Part shown: positions 25,060 to 33,302 of the stretch, one piece after another
Position numbering within the stretch: position 1 is the first letter of the stretch
Layout of the letters: each line of letters opens with the position of its first letter
Assembly: GCA_036279015.1 (NCBI GenBank)
Contig: DASUJY010000060.1
Location: 1 to 64,000 of the forward strand
DNA length: 64,000 bases
Direction: 5' to 3'
Source of the DNA: DATEOR01 sp036279015
GTDB lineage: Bacteria > Actinomycetota > Thermoleophilia > Gaiellales > Gaiellaceae
The notes under the pieces: model-generated
What the model saw: the letters and a program-made list of their open reading frames with translations, nothing else
What the model was told of the DNA's origin: nothing
Database searches by the model: none
Program-made: the position numbers and the translations under genes

Positions 25060-26817
25060 CTACACGGCTGCCTTCGAGCGGCGGCGCGATTGCGCCATCC
25101 ACTTGAGGCCCTGCAGGTACACGAGTGACTTGGGACGCCTGAGGATCTCGGCCGAACGCAGGCTGATGAGGAACTCGGCCGGGGTCGCGAACGCGCGCAT
25201 GCGAACGAGCCCTGTGCCGACGCCCTGGAGCACATGGGCATCGGAGCCGGCGCCCATCGTCAGGTTGTACTTGCGGGCGAAGCGGAGCGCCTCCTCGTTG
25301 AAGCCCTCGAAGAGCAATCGAGCGTTGTAGACCTCGAAGACGTCGATCTCGGGCAGGTGCCGGTGGAGCGTCGGCGCGTCCGGAATCGTGTGCAGCCGAT
25401 CGAAGGGGTGGGGGAGGTAGACGACGCCGCCCTGCTCGCGGATCGCGGCGATGGTGTCGGCCATCGGGAGCCCACGCTCGATCTCCTGCTCGAGGAAGAG
25501 GCCGATCACCTCGCCGGCATCGGTCTTGATCTCCTCGCCTGGGATCACGGTCAGCCCTCGCTCCCGGGCCAGCTCGAGGCCCTCCTTCGCCCCGGCGAAG
25601 ACGTTGTGATCGGTGATCGCGATCGCGCCGAGCCCTTGCTCCGCTGCGTACTCGACGAGCTCCGCGACCGGGACCGCGCAGTCGTGGGAGTGGTCGGTGT
25701 GCATGTGGAGGTCGGCGAGGATGAAGGGGCGGTCGGCAAGCGGGTCGGCCGGGTGATGGAGGACCGTCCGCCGGCGGCCGAGCACCGACCTGTAGAGCCG
25801 CTCGAGCGCGGCGCCGAGCGCCTCGGCGCTGTCGCCTGCCGAGCGCTCAAGCGCCTGCTCGCTCAGCTTCCTGCGCCAGTCAGCGTCGTCCGCCAGGCGT
25901 CCGAGCGCTGCCGCGATCAGCTCGGGCTGGCTGCTCGCGCCGGGTGGGTCGACGAGCGGAGATCCGGCGGCTGCCGCCTGGGCCGGCAGGCGGCGAAGGC
26001 CGCGCTGGGCCGGCACGAGCCCCGCTGCCCCGGCGAGGAGGCGCGCCCGGCCCGCTTCGTCGAGCGCCGTGCGAACGGTGACCCGATCCCGGAGCGCGCG
26101 CGGGACGTAGGGCCGTCCGGAGAGCCGGCTCGTGCGCACGAAGACGAGCTCCCAGCCCGGCAGGTCGCGAAGCGCGCGCAACGCTGCGCGAGCCCGGGGA
26201 AGCTCGTCGCCGCGCCATTCGAAGAGGAAGCGTTTCGCAGGCGTGGCCTCCTCGAAGAGGCCCGGGTCGACCCCGAACGGGAGGGCACGGTACTCGCCGG
26301 GGAATCGGGCCCTGGCCGCGGACAGCGTCTCCTCGCCGACGGCGGTGAGCGCGTCGATCCTGGAGAGGAGCCGCTCGCGCTGCTTCCTGCCGGGCGGGTA
26401 GGCGAGCCGCTCGGGCGAGTGAAACGTTGCGACGGAGAGCGCGCGCGAGTCCCTGAGCGCGAGGTAGGAGAGGCTCGGCAGGCCCGGCTCGTGGGCGTGG
26501 AGGATGTCGAAGGAGTCCGCGCGGAGCGCGAGCTCGAGGTTGGCGTGGACGCCGAGCGGGACTCCGAGCCGGCTCTTCCTCGAGACCGGAACAGCCGGCC
26601 CGAGCGCGACGACTCCCTCGAGCGGCTCCCCGTCCGACCCGAGGCGCCGCAGCGCGCGCCGGCCGGCGCCGAGGTCGACCGCGCGGTTGGACGGCGCGAG
26701 CACGACGACTTCGTGGCCGCGGCGCCGGAGCTCTTCCGAGGCGGCGTGCACGTGCTCGTTGACCGGATGGGGCTGTGACCACGCGAACGGCGTGACCATG
26801 CAGATCCGAAGGCCCAC
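25060..26817 (-). CDS. GT4-like glycosyltransferase fused to PHP phosphoesterase domain
   Basis: A 585-residue two-domain protein. Residues about 1-350 resemble GT4 (PimA-like) transferases: RICMVTPFAW, HPVNEHVHAASEELRRRGHEV and DILHAHEPG. The donor-site EX7E motif is missing, however; the region reads LVPAQRGLRRLPAQAAAAGSPLV. From about residue 367 a PHP domain has all metal motifs: DLHMHTDHSHD, ITDHN, GEEI, LPHPFDR and GSDAH. The PHP part is probably an active phosphoesterase or phosphatase, and the transferase part may be inactive or use an altered site. The GTG start has a TAGACT hexamer 6 nt upstream. Neighbouring inositol-lipid genes make a lipid or sugar-phosphate substrate conceivable. 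Confidence 0.8.
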   Translation of the reverse strand: MGLRICMVTPFAWSQPHPVNEHVHAASEELRRRGHEVVVLAPSNRAVDLGAGRRALRRLGSDGEPLEGVVALGPAVPVSRKSRLGVPLGVHANLELALRADSFDILHAHEPGLPSLSYLALRDSRALSVATFHSPERLAYPPGRKQRERLLSRIDALTAVGEETLSAARARFPGEYRALPFGVDPGLFEEATPAKRFLFEWRGDELPRARAALRALRDLPGWELVFVRTSRLSGRPYVPRALRDRVTVRTALDEAGRARLLAGAAGLVPAQRGLRRLPAQAAAAGSPLVDPPGASSQPELIAAALGRLADDADWRRKLSEQALERSAGDSAEALGAALERLYRSVLGRRRTVLHHPADPLADRPFILADLHMHTDHSHDCAVPVAELVEYAAEQGLGAIAITDHNVFAGAKEGLELARERGLTVIPGEEIKTDAGEVIGLFLEQEIERGLPMADTIAAIREQGGVVYLPHPFDRLHTIPDAPTLHRHLPEIDVFEVYNARLLFEGFNEEALRFARKYNLTMGAGSDAHVLQGVGTGLVRMRAFATPAEFLISLRSAEILRRPKSLVYLQGLKWMAQSRRRSKAAV

Positions 26818-26829
26818 GCCTCGAGTCTA
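26817..26829 (-). promoter_or_regulatory. putative leaderless -10 of the glycosyltransferase-PHP gene
   Basis: On the minus strand TAGACT (26829-26824) is followed by 6 nt and the GTG start. The gap to the upstream gene is only 20 nt. Confidence 0.4.
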
Positions 26830-26837
26830 GTCCCGAA

Positions 26838-29800
26838 TCACATAAGGGCGCGGGTTTCGGCTGCGTGCCAATCGAGACCCATGCTCTCGAACCGCTCGAG
26901 GGCCTGGACGATGAGAACGGCGTCTTCGCGCAGGCACCCCAGTGCGCGGAGAGCGAACGGCTCGAGGTACGTGTTGGGGCGGAGGAGGGGTTCTGCCTCC
27001 TCCTCGACGGGCTCGCGCCAACCGAGAGCAATGAGCGCGTCCAAGCGCGCCGCCGTGGCGGCTGTCCACGCGAAGTACATCGCCTCACCGGAGCGCAGCA
27101 GCCGCTCGGCCTCTTCGAGGTCGTTGCGAAGCAGGGACAGCCGCAGCCGTGGAGCCTCGATCGTGAGGCCGTATCCCTCCATCTGGAGGTCGTCGGCCGA
27201 AGTCTCCAGGCGCCGGGCCTCCTCGTCGTCGCCGGCGTGCGCGTTTGCGAGCGCGCAGACGAGGAGCGACCGGGCGTTCAGATTGCACGGAGTTGCGAGG
27301 TTGTCTGTGACCGCCGCTTCGGCGTCGCGAGTGAGGGCGCGTACGGTTTCCCAGCGGCCGGCGAGCTCCTCGACCATGAGTCGCAATCCGATCGCGTGGA
27401 TCCGGTGGTGAGATGAAAGCTCTCTCGCGGCCTCGGAGAGGAAGCCGGTCTGAAAGCGGGCCTCCTCGAACCGGCCGCAGCCGAGGTTCGCGAGCGTGGC
27501 CGCCCAGTAGATCCCCTCGCGGTCGTCCGGGTTCGGGGTCGATCCGAGGAGCGCGAGGTTGGTCTGCGCTTCTTCCAAAGCTTCATCCGTGCTGCCGCTA
27601 GCCAGCGCAGATTCGACGAGCTGCAGGCGCGCCGCGGCAATGAGATCGTTGCTTCCCAGGCGTTCGGCCAACGTCACCGCCTCGCGCGCGATCTCGAGCC
27701 CGCCGGTGGAATCCCAGGCCGCAAGCGCGGCGAGCGCCCGCACACGCTCCGGGCTCCCGTCTTCGCTGAGCTCGAGCGCCTCGTCGACCCAACGCTTCAC
27801 CATCGTCTGGTCGGGCCTAGTGCGCCACATCCCCAGGCGGACAGTGGTCTCGTAGGCAAGCACGCTGTACAGCTCGGACCGGGTCGTTCGATCACCGGCG
27901 AAAGCGATCGCGTTCTGCATCGCCTTCCAGAAGCCCTCGCCGTCGTACTTGAGCGCGCTTGCCTCGGCGATTCTTCTCCAGAGGTCGACGTGGATCTCAG
28001 GCGGGCCGAGCTCGACGGCCTGGTGGAGCAGCTCGAGTGCGTCGTCCATGTCGTAGCGACCGACAGCGAGCTCGGCCGCTCGGCGCAGCCAGATGACGGC
28101 GGCCGCCCGTAGGCCTGCCAGCTCGACCTCCGCGCCGGCCCACGCGAGATCCGCGTCTTCGGCTTTCACCGCCTCGGCGTAGTGATGCGCAAGCAGGGGG
28201 GCGTGCTCCGCGCGGCCGCCACCGAAGCCCTCGAGCCAGGTTGCGAAAGACGCGTGCAGCCGCGCGCGCTTGCCCTTCGGAAGACCCTCGTAGGCCACCT
28301 CCCGGGTCAGCTGGTGCTTGAACGCGTACTCCGTCTCTCCGGCAATGGATGACCCGGCGCGCCGGCGTACGAAATCACGGGCTTCGAGAACGCGGAGGTC
28401 GGGATCAAGTCCCGCGACGAGCTCGTATACAGGAAGGGTCCAGAAGACGCGGCCGATGACCGAGGCGGCCTGGAGCGCTGCCTTCTCGGCGGCCGGAAGC
28501 AGATCGATTCTCGAAGCGAGGACGGCTTGCACGGAGTCTGGCACGGCAATGCCCGCCTGCTGCTCGGAGACCGTCCAGCCTCCGTTCGATCGGCAGAGGG
28601 CGCCTTGGTCGATCAGCGATTCGATGAGCTCCTCCAGGAAGAACGGATTTCCCTCGGCCTTACGGACGATCGTCTCGGTCATGTGTGCGGGCAACTCGCC
28701 GGCGAGAAGCTCGTCCAACATGAGGACCGCGGCCTCGGCGGGAAGCGCCTCGAGCTCGACTGTCGAAGCGTCGCGGCGGGCACCGCCCCATCCGGGGCGA
28801 ACGTCGTAGAGCTCGGGACGAGCGGTTGCAACGAGTAGCAGAGGTCCGCGAACGTCTTCCACCAGGCGTTCGAGGAGGTCCAGCAAGGGCGCTTCCGCCC
28901 AATGGATGTCCTCGATGAGCATGACGGCAGGGCGCTCGGCCACCAGCTCCTCCACGAAGCGCACCCAACCGGTGTGAAGCCGGTCGCGGGCGGCCAGCGG
29001 GTGCACGTCTCCGGCGATGTCCAGCCCGAGCGTGAGACCGAGTATTGCGCGCTCCCCAAGGCGCTCGGCCACCGTCTCTGGTGGGTCGCTCTCGAGGATC
29101 CCGAATTCCTCCTTGAGAATCTCGCCGAGTGGCCAGTAGGTGATTCCTTGCCCGTACGCGAGGCAGCGGCCCGTTCGGCGGAGGGGCTCGGGAATCTCGC
29201 TTCCGAGGTGCTCCCAGAACTCCCGGACAAGCCTGGTCTTGCCCACACCGGCCTCGCCGCTGATCGTCACGACGTGCGGGCTGACGCGCTCGACGACCCC
29301 CCGGTAAGCGCTCTCCATGCAGGCCAGCTCGGCATCCCGGCCGACGAACGCACGACGAAGTCCGCTGACGCCCCGCGGGCGCATCAGCGAGAGGGCGCGC
29401 AGTAAGCGTCGGCAGGCAATCCCCGCCGGCTTGCCCTTGGCCTCGACGACCATGGGCTCTGCGAACTCGAAGGCGCCACGGACGGCCGTGACGGTCCGCT
29501 CCCCCGCGAGGATCTCCCCGGACGCTGCGGCCTGCTCGAGCCGGGCCGCGACGTTGACCGCATCGCCGGTGACGAAGGAGCCACCTTCCCGGGCGCGCCC
29601 GGCGACCACTTCGCCTGTGTTCACGCCGATGCGCAGCACGAGGGCCTCGCCGAACAGTTCCTTCAGACGGTGCTGCATCGAAAGCGCCGCGTGGAGCGCG
29701 CGCTCGGCGTGATCCTCATGTGCGCGCGGGGCTCCGAAAGCAGCCATCACGGCGTCGCCGGCGAACTTCTCGACAGTCCCGCCGGCCCGTTCGATCTCGG

Positions 29801-30005
29801 CAGCCATCGCGTCGTAGAAGCGGTTCAGCAGCGCCCGAATCCGCTCTGGATCCTGGGAGCCCGCAAGCTCGGTCGAGCCGACGAGGTCGGCGAAGACCAC
29901 TGTGGCGAGCTTCCGTTCTTCCCCCGTTAAGGAGCCGGTACTGCCGAATGACGGAGAACTGCCTGTGTCGCGGAGCCCGAGCGGCCCGCCGCTCCTGTGT
30001 TCCAC
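26838..30005 (-). CDS. adenylate/guanylate cyclase with AAA ATPase and TPR-like region
   Basis: A 1055-residue regulator. Residues about 20-190 form a class III nucleotide cyclase domain (ATVVFADLVGSTEL, VEKFAGDAVMAAFGAP, LRIGVNTGEVVAG). An AAA/STAND-type ATPase follows, with Walker A ISGEAGVGKTRLVRE and Walker B VMLIEDIHWAEAPLLDL. The remaining half is helical and TPR-like. No DNA-binding domain is apparent. The domain order matches large actinobacterial cyclase-ATPase proteins thought to sense signals through the ATPase/TPR part. The GTG at 30005 is chosen because GGGAGG lies 6 nt upstream. It sits between the inositol-phosphate synthase and the glycosyltransferase-PHP gene. Confidence 0.85.
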   Translation of the reverse strand: MEHRSGGPLGLRDTGSSPSFGSTGSLTGEERKLATVVFADLVGSTELAGSQDPERIRALLNRFYDAMAAEIERAGGTVEKFAGDAVMAAFGAPRAHEDHAERALHAALSMQHRLKELFGEALVLRIGVNTGEVVAGRAREGGSFVTGDAVNVAARLEQAAASGEILAGERTVTAVRGAFEFAEPMVVEAKGKPAGIACRRLLRALSLMRPRGVSGLRRAFVGRDAELACMESAYRGVVERVSPHVVTISGEAGVGKTRLVREFWEHLGSEIPEPLRRTGRCLAYGQGITYWPLGEILKEEFGILESDPPETVAERLGERAILGLTLGLDIAGDVHPLAARDRLHTGWVRFVEELVAERPAVMLIEDIHWAEAPLLDLLERLVEDVRGPLLLVATARPELYDVRPGWGGARRDASTVELEALPAEAAVLMLDELLAGELPAHMTETIVRKAEGNPFFLEELIESLIDQGALCRSNGGWTVSEQQAGIAVPDSVQAVLASRIDLLPAAEKAALQAASVIGRVFWTLPVYELVAGLDPDLRVLEARDFVRRRAGSSIAGETEYAFKHQLTREVAYEGLPKGKRARLHASFATWLEGFGGGRAEHAPLLAHHYAEAVKAEDADLAWAGAEVELAGLRAAAVIWLRRAAELAVGRYDMDDALELLHQAVELGPPEIHVDLWRRIAEASALKYDGEGFWKAMQNAIAFAGDRTTRSELYSVLAYETTVRLGMWRTRPDQTMVKRWVDEALELSEDGSPERVRALAALAAWDSTGGLEIAREAVTLAERLGSNDLIAAARLQLVESALASGSTDEALEEAQTNLALLGSTPNPDDREGIYWAATLANLGCGRFEEARFQTGFLSEAARELSSHHRIHAIGLRLMVEELAGRWETVRALTRDAEAAVTDNLATPCNLNARSLLVCALANAHAGDDEEARRLETSADDLQMEGYGLTIEAPRLRLSLLRNDLEEAERLLRSGEAMYFAWTAATAARLDALIALGWREPVEEEAEPLLRPNTYLEPFALRALGCLREDAVLIVQALERFESMGLDWHAAETRALM

Positions 30006-30052
30006 CGGTTCCTCCCTCGTGCGGAAGGTAACACGGTGGGCTGAAATCGCGT

Positions 30053-31519
30053 CTAGCGGGCCTGGGTTACGCGTTTGCGTTCTGCGGCTCGGCTGTTTTT
30101 CTTGATGAACTGCTCCACGAGGTCGTAGGCCTCGTCGTCGGCGATCTGCTTCGGCGGCGACTTCATCAGGTAGGAGCTCGGGCCCTCGAGTGCGCCCGAG
30201 ACGCCGTTCAGCATGGCCAGCTTCGCGAGCCGGACGGCGTCGATGACGATGCCCGCCGAGTTGGGCGAGTCCCAGACCTCGAGCTTGAGCTCGAGATTGA
30301 GCGGCACATCCCCGAAGGCGGAGCCCTCCATGCGGATGTAGGCCCACTTCCGGTCGGTCAGCCAGGGCACGTAGTCGGACGGGCCGACGTGGACGTTCTT
30401 CGCACCGAGGTCGTAGTCGAGCATCGACGTGACCGCGTTCGTCTTCGAGATCTTCTTCGACTCGAGTCGGTCGCGCTCGAGCATGTTGAGGAAGTCGGAG
30501 TTCCCGCCCACGTTGAGCTGCATCGTCTTGTCGAGGTGCACGCCGCGCTCGCGGAAGAGGCTCGTGAGCACGCGGTGGGTGATCGTGGCGCCAACCTGCG
30601 ACTTGATGTCGTCGCCGATGATCGGCACGCCGGCCTGCTCGAAACGGCGCTGCCAGTACGCCTCGCGGGCGATGAAGACCGGCATGCAGTTCACCATCGC
30701 GCAGCCGGCCGCGAGGATCTGCTCCGTGTACCACTTGGTCGCCTCCTCGGAGCCGACCGGGAGGTAGTTGACGACCACGTCCGTGCCGGTTTCCTTGAGG
30801 ATCCCGACGACGTCGTCGGTCTCGCCGGGCGCCTTTTCGACGACCTCGGAGATGTACTTGCCGATGCCGTCGTGGGTCATCCCGCGCGAGACGGTGATGC
30901 CGCTCTTCGGGACGTCGGCGAACTTGTACGTGTCGTTCGGATGCGCCCAGATCGCGTCGGCCAGGTCCTTGCCGACCTTGTCCTTCGTGACGTCGAAGGC
31001 GGCCGTGAACTCGACGTCGCGCACGTGGTAGCCGCCGAGGTCGACGTGCATGAGACCCGGGACGAACTGCTCGGGATCCGCGTCCTTGTAGTACTCGACT
31101 CCCTGGAGCAGGGAGTTGGCGCAGTTGCCCACGCCGACGATCGCCACGCGCACCTTGTCGTTTGAGCGCGAGCGGCCGTTCTTGGAGCCGTTGCTCGAAG
31201 GCATCGTGTCCTTTCCGTGATTGCCGAGCCGCTCGGCGAGCGTCTCGACGATGAGCTGGTTGACGGTCCGCTTGCGCTCGCGCGCGCGGCGCCCGAGCTT
31301 CTCCTTCAGCTCAGCGGGCATGCGCAGGAGAACATCGCCCTTCTCGCTCGGACGACCGCTCTTTCGGCCGGAGCTCTCGAAGGGGACTGCGAAGCGGGAG
31401 GCGAGGATGCCGACGGCGACGTCGTTCAGGTTGCTCGCCTGCGACTCGACCTCGGAGGCGAGGCGGCGCTTCAGGTCCGCGGTCATGCGGACGAGGACAT
31501 CTTTTCGCTCTCGTGCCAT
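30053..31519 (-). CDS. ino1: tandem ribbon-helix-helix domains fused to inositol-3-phosphate synthase
   Basis: A continuous 488-residue ORF. Residues about 5-45 and 61-99 are two ribbon-helix-helix units (KDVLVRMTADLKRRL...; GDVLLRMPAELKEKL...). From residue 106 a complete myo-inositol-1-phosphate synthase of the actinobacterial/archaeal short type follows: VRVAIVGVGNCANSLLQG, NCMPVFIA, QLNVGGNSDFLNM and GDVPLNLELKLEVWDSPNS. The enzyme turns glucose-6-phosphate into inositol-phosphate using NAD. An internal ATG at 31204 has GGAAAGGA just upstream, so a free 383-residue enzyme could also be made. A palindrome overlapping the upstream region is a likely autoregulatory operator. The adjacent gene probably uses the inositol phosphate for lipid synthesis. 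Confidence 0.88.
   Translation of the reverse strand: MARERKDVLVRMTADLKRRLASEVESQASNLNDVAVGILASRFAVPFESSGRKSGRPSEKGDVLLRMPAELKEKLGRRARERKRTVNQLIVETLAERLGNHGKDTMPSSNGSKNGRSRSNDKVRVAIVGVGNCANSLLQGVEYYKDADPEQFVPGLMHVDLGGYHVRDVEFTAAFDVTKDKVGKDLADAIWAHPNDTYKFADVPKSGITVSRGMTHDGIGKYISEVVEKAPGETDDVVGILKETGTDVVVNYLPVGSEEATKWYTEQILAAGCAMVNCMPVFIAREAYWQRRFEQAGVPIIGDDIKSQVGATITHRVLTSLFRERGVHLDKTMQLNVGGNSDFLNMLERDRLESKKISKTNAVTSMLDYDLGAKNVHVGPSDYVPWLTDRKWAYIRMEGSAFGDVPLNLELKLEVWDSPNSAGIVIDAVRLAKLAMLNGVSGALEGPSSYLMKSPPKQIADDEAYDLVEQFIKKNSRAAERKRVTQAR
31202..31216 (-). promoter_or_regulatory. internal ribosome-binding site and ATG for inositol-phosphate synthase
   Basis: Reading on the minus strand, GGAAAGGA ends about 4-5 nt before the in-frame ATG (31204). 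The residues after this ATG match the usual N-terminus of the enzyme. This site may allow separate production of the enzyme without the DNA-binding part. Confidence 0.5.
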
Positions 31520-31528
31520 CGCACGGAG

Positions 31529-31550
31529 TGATAGCACAAATGTGCTATCA
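31529..31550. promoter_or_regulatory. palindromic operator candidate upstream of the RHH-inositol-phosphate synthase gene
   Basis: TGATAGCAC, four bases (AAAT) and GTGCTATCA form a perfect 9-bp-arm inverted repeat. It lies 9 nt upstream of the ATG (31519) and includes the stop codon of the upstream phosphatidyltransferase gene. The symmetry and spacing suit a ribbon-helix-helix protein, and the first domains of the downstream product are of that type. A -10-like TATCAC overlaps it. An RNA hairpin is possible, but there is no T tract. Confidence 0.65.
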
Positions 31551-32180
31551 GTTGCTGCGGAGCTGCTTCCGGACGAACAGGATCCGCTGCCCGACCGTGA
31601 CCCACGCGGTCAGCGCGAGGAGAGCCATGGTCGCCGGTAGCACGAGGTCGTTGACGGGCGCGAGCACGAGCCCGGTCGTGATCACGACGACGCGCTCGGC
31701 GCGGCTACCGAGGCCCACGTCGCCGCGTAGCCCCAGCGCCTCGGCCCGTGCTCTCGCGTAGCTGACGAGGAACGAGCCGGCGATGGCCGCGAAGGCCAGC
31801 CCGACTCCCCACATCTGGTCGTGCCGCATGAGCACGAGCCCGATCGCCCCGATCATGAACCCTTCGCCGACGCGGTCGACGGTCGAGTCGAGGAAGGCCC
31901 CGAACGGGCTTCCGATCCCGCGGCTCCGCGCGAGGGCGCCGTCGAGGATGTCGAGCAGGGAGCCGACGACGAAGAGCACCGCGCCGACCCAGAAGAGGCC
32001 CCAACCCGCGTACTCGAACCAGACGGCGACCGAGCCCGCGATGCAGAGGCCGACGCCGGAAACGGTCAGCGCGTCCGGAGTCACGCGCGCCTCCTCGAGC
32101 TGGGCCATCGACTGGGCGGCGAGGCGGCGCGCCTCGTCGGTGTAGGCCTGCTTGGCCCGTTCCAGTTTCGGGCTTCTCAA
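31548..32180 (-). CDS. CDP-alcohol phosphatidyltransferase, probably phosphatidylinositol-phosphate synthase
   Basis: A 210-residue membrane enzyme with the complete CDP-alcohol phosphotransferase signature DILDGALAR...GAFLDSTVD (DxxDGxxAR-x8-GxxxDxxxD) and about six TM helices. In actinobacteria such enzymes join CDP-diacylglycerol to inositol-1-phosphate (PgsA1 type) or to glycerol phosphate. The inositol-phosphate synthase gene immediately downstream favours the first, by context only. The start is TTG at 32180, 18 nt after the moaA stop. Confidence 0.85.
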   Translation of the reverse strand: MRSPKLERAKQAYTDEARRLAAQSMAQLEEARVTPDALTVSGVGLCIAGSVAVWFEYAGWGLFWVGAVLFVVGSLLDILDGALARSRGIGSPFGAFLDSTVDRVGEGFMIGAIGLVLMRHDQMWGVGLAFAAIAGSFLVSYARARAEALGLRGDVGLGSRAERVVVITTGLVLAPVNDLVLPATMALLALTAWVTVGQRILFVRKQLRSN

Positions 32181-32198
32181 GACGCGGAGAGGCTACTC

Positions 32199-33200
32199 CT
32201 ACCCGCCGATGTACGACATCTCGACCTTCGGCAGGTCGCGCGTCTCGGCCGAGCGGAGCTCCGAGTAGCGATCGGCGCGCACGCGCCAGATGTCGGAGAC
32301 CGAAGCCGCGATCTCGTCGTCGCTCGCCGGGCCCCGGACGAGCGCCCGCAGGTCGTGGCCGGTCGTCGCGAAGAGGCAGGTGTAGAGCGACCCGTCCGCC
32401 GAGAGCCGCGCCCGCGTGCAGGCCCCGCAGAAGGGGCGCGTCACCGAGGCGATGACGCCGATCTCGCCGCTTCCGTCCCGGTAGCGGTAGCGCTCGGCGA
32501 CCTCGCCCGGATAACGGGGCGGCAGCGGCTCGAGTGGCGACTCCGCGTCGATCGCCGCGACGATGTCCGCCGCGGGGACGACGTCGTCGAGGCGCCAGCC
32601 GTTCGTCGAGCCGACGTCCATGTACTCGATGAAGCGCACCACGTGGCCGCGCGCGCGGAAATGGCGCGCCATCGGGAGGACGCTGTCCTCGTTGACGCCG
32701 CGCTTGACGACGACGTTCACCTTGACGGGGAGGCCTGCTGTGGCGGCGGCGTCGATCCCCTCCAGCACGCGCTCGACCGGGAAGTCGACGTCGTTCATGG
32801 CGCGGAAGACCTCGTCGTCGAGCGAGTCGAGGCTGACCGTGATCCGCCGCAGGCCGGCGTCCTTGAGGGCCTGGGCCTTGCGTGGGAGGACCGCACCGTT
32901 CGTCGTCAGCGTCAAATCGAGGCCGGGGATTGCTGCGAGCATGGCGACGAGCCGCTCGACGTCGCGGCGGATGAGCGGCTCCCCACCCGTGAGGCGGATC
33001 TTCTCGACGCCCAGACCGCTGAAGACGCGCGCGAGGCGGGCGATCTCCTCGAAGGTCAAGAGGTCGCGGCGTGGCAGGAACTCGTACTCGCGGCCGTAGA
33101 CCTCCTTCGGCATGCAGTAGACGCAGCGGAAGTTGCAGCGGTCGGTGATCGAGATCCGGAGATCCCGGAGCGGCCTGCGCAGGGTGTCTTCGAGACCCAT
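32199..33200 (-). CDS. moaA: GTP 3',8-cyclase (molybdenum cofactor biosynthesis)
   Basis: A 333-residue radical-SAM enzyme. The first cluster motif is CNFRCVYC (CxxxCxxC), followed by LTGGEPLIRRD. The second C-terminal [4Fe-4S] motif is FCGACTRARLSADGSLYTCLF, typical of MoaA. The protein ends in the conserved MSYIGG. It converts GTP to 3',8-cyclo-GTP in the first step of molybdopterin synthesis. No other moa/moe gene is in the window. The ATG at 33200 has a TAGGCT hexamer 7 nt upstream. Confidence 0.93.
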   Translation of the reverse strand: MGLEDTLRRPLRDLRISITDRCNFRCVYCMPKEVYGREYEFLPRRDLLTFEEIARLARVFSGLGVEKIRLTGGEPLIRRDVERLVAMLAAIPGLDLTLTTNGAVLPRKAQALKDAGLRRITVSLDSLDDEVFRAMNDVDFPVERVLEGIDAAATAGLPVKVNVVVKRGVNEDSVLPMARHFRARGHVVRFIEYMDVGSTNGWRLDDVVPAADIVAAIDAESPLEPLPPRYPGEVAERYRYRDGSGEIGVIASVTRPFCGACTRARLSADGSLYTCLFATTGHDLRALVRGPASDDEIAASVSDIWRVRADRYSELRSAETRDLPKVEMSYIGG

Positions 33201-33213
33201 GGGGATAAGCCTA
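33201..33213 (-). promoter_or_regulatory. putative leaderless -10 of moaA
   Basis: On the minus strand TAGGCT (33213-33208) is followed by 7 nt and the ATG. No ribosome site is visible. Confidence 0.4.
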
Positions 33214-33302
33214 GCCTCCCCACCGGGACCGATCAGCAGACGTAATCGATTCGGCCGCCAATCCGAATGGAGGTCGGGCGCCGACACCGGCATGCTCGCG
33301 CG

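Noticed and set aside
31821..33245. 474-codon plus-strand ORF
   Set aside because: Shadow of the phosphatidyltransferase and moaA genes.
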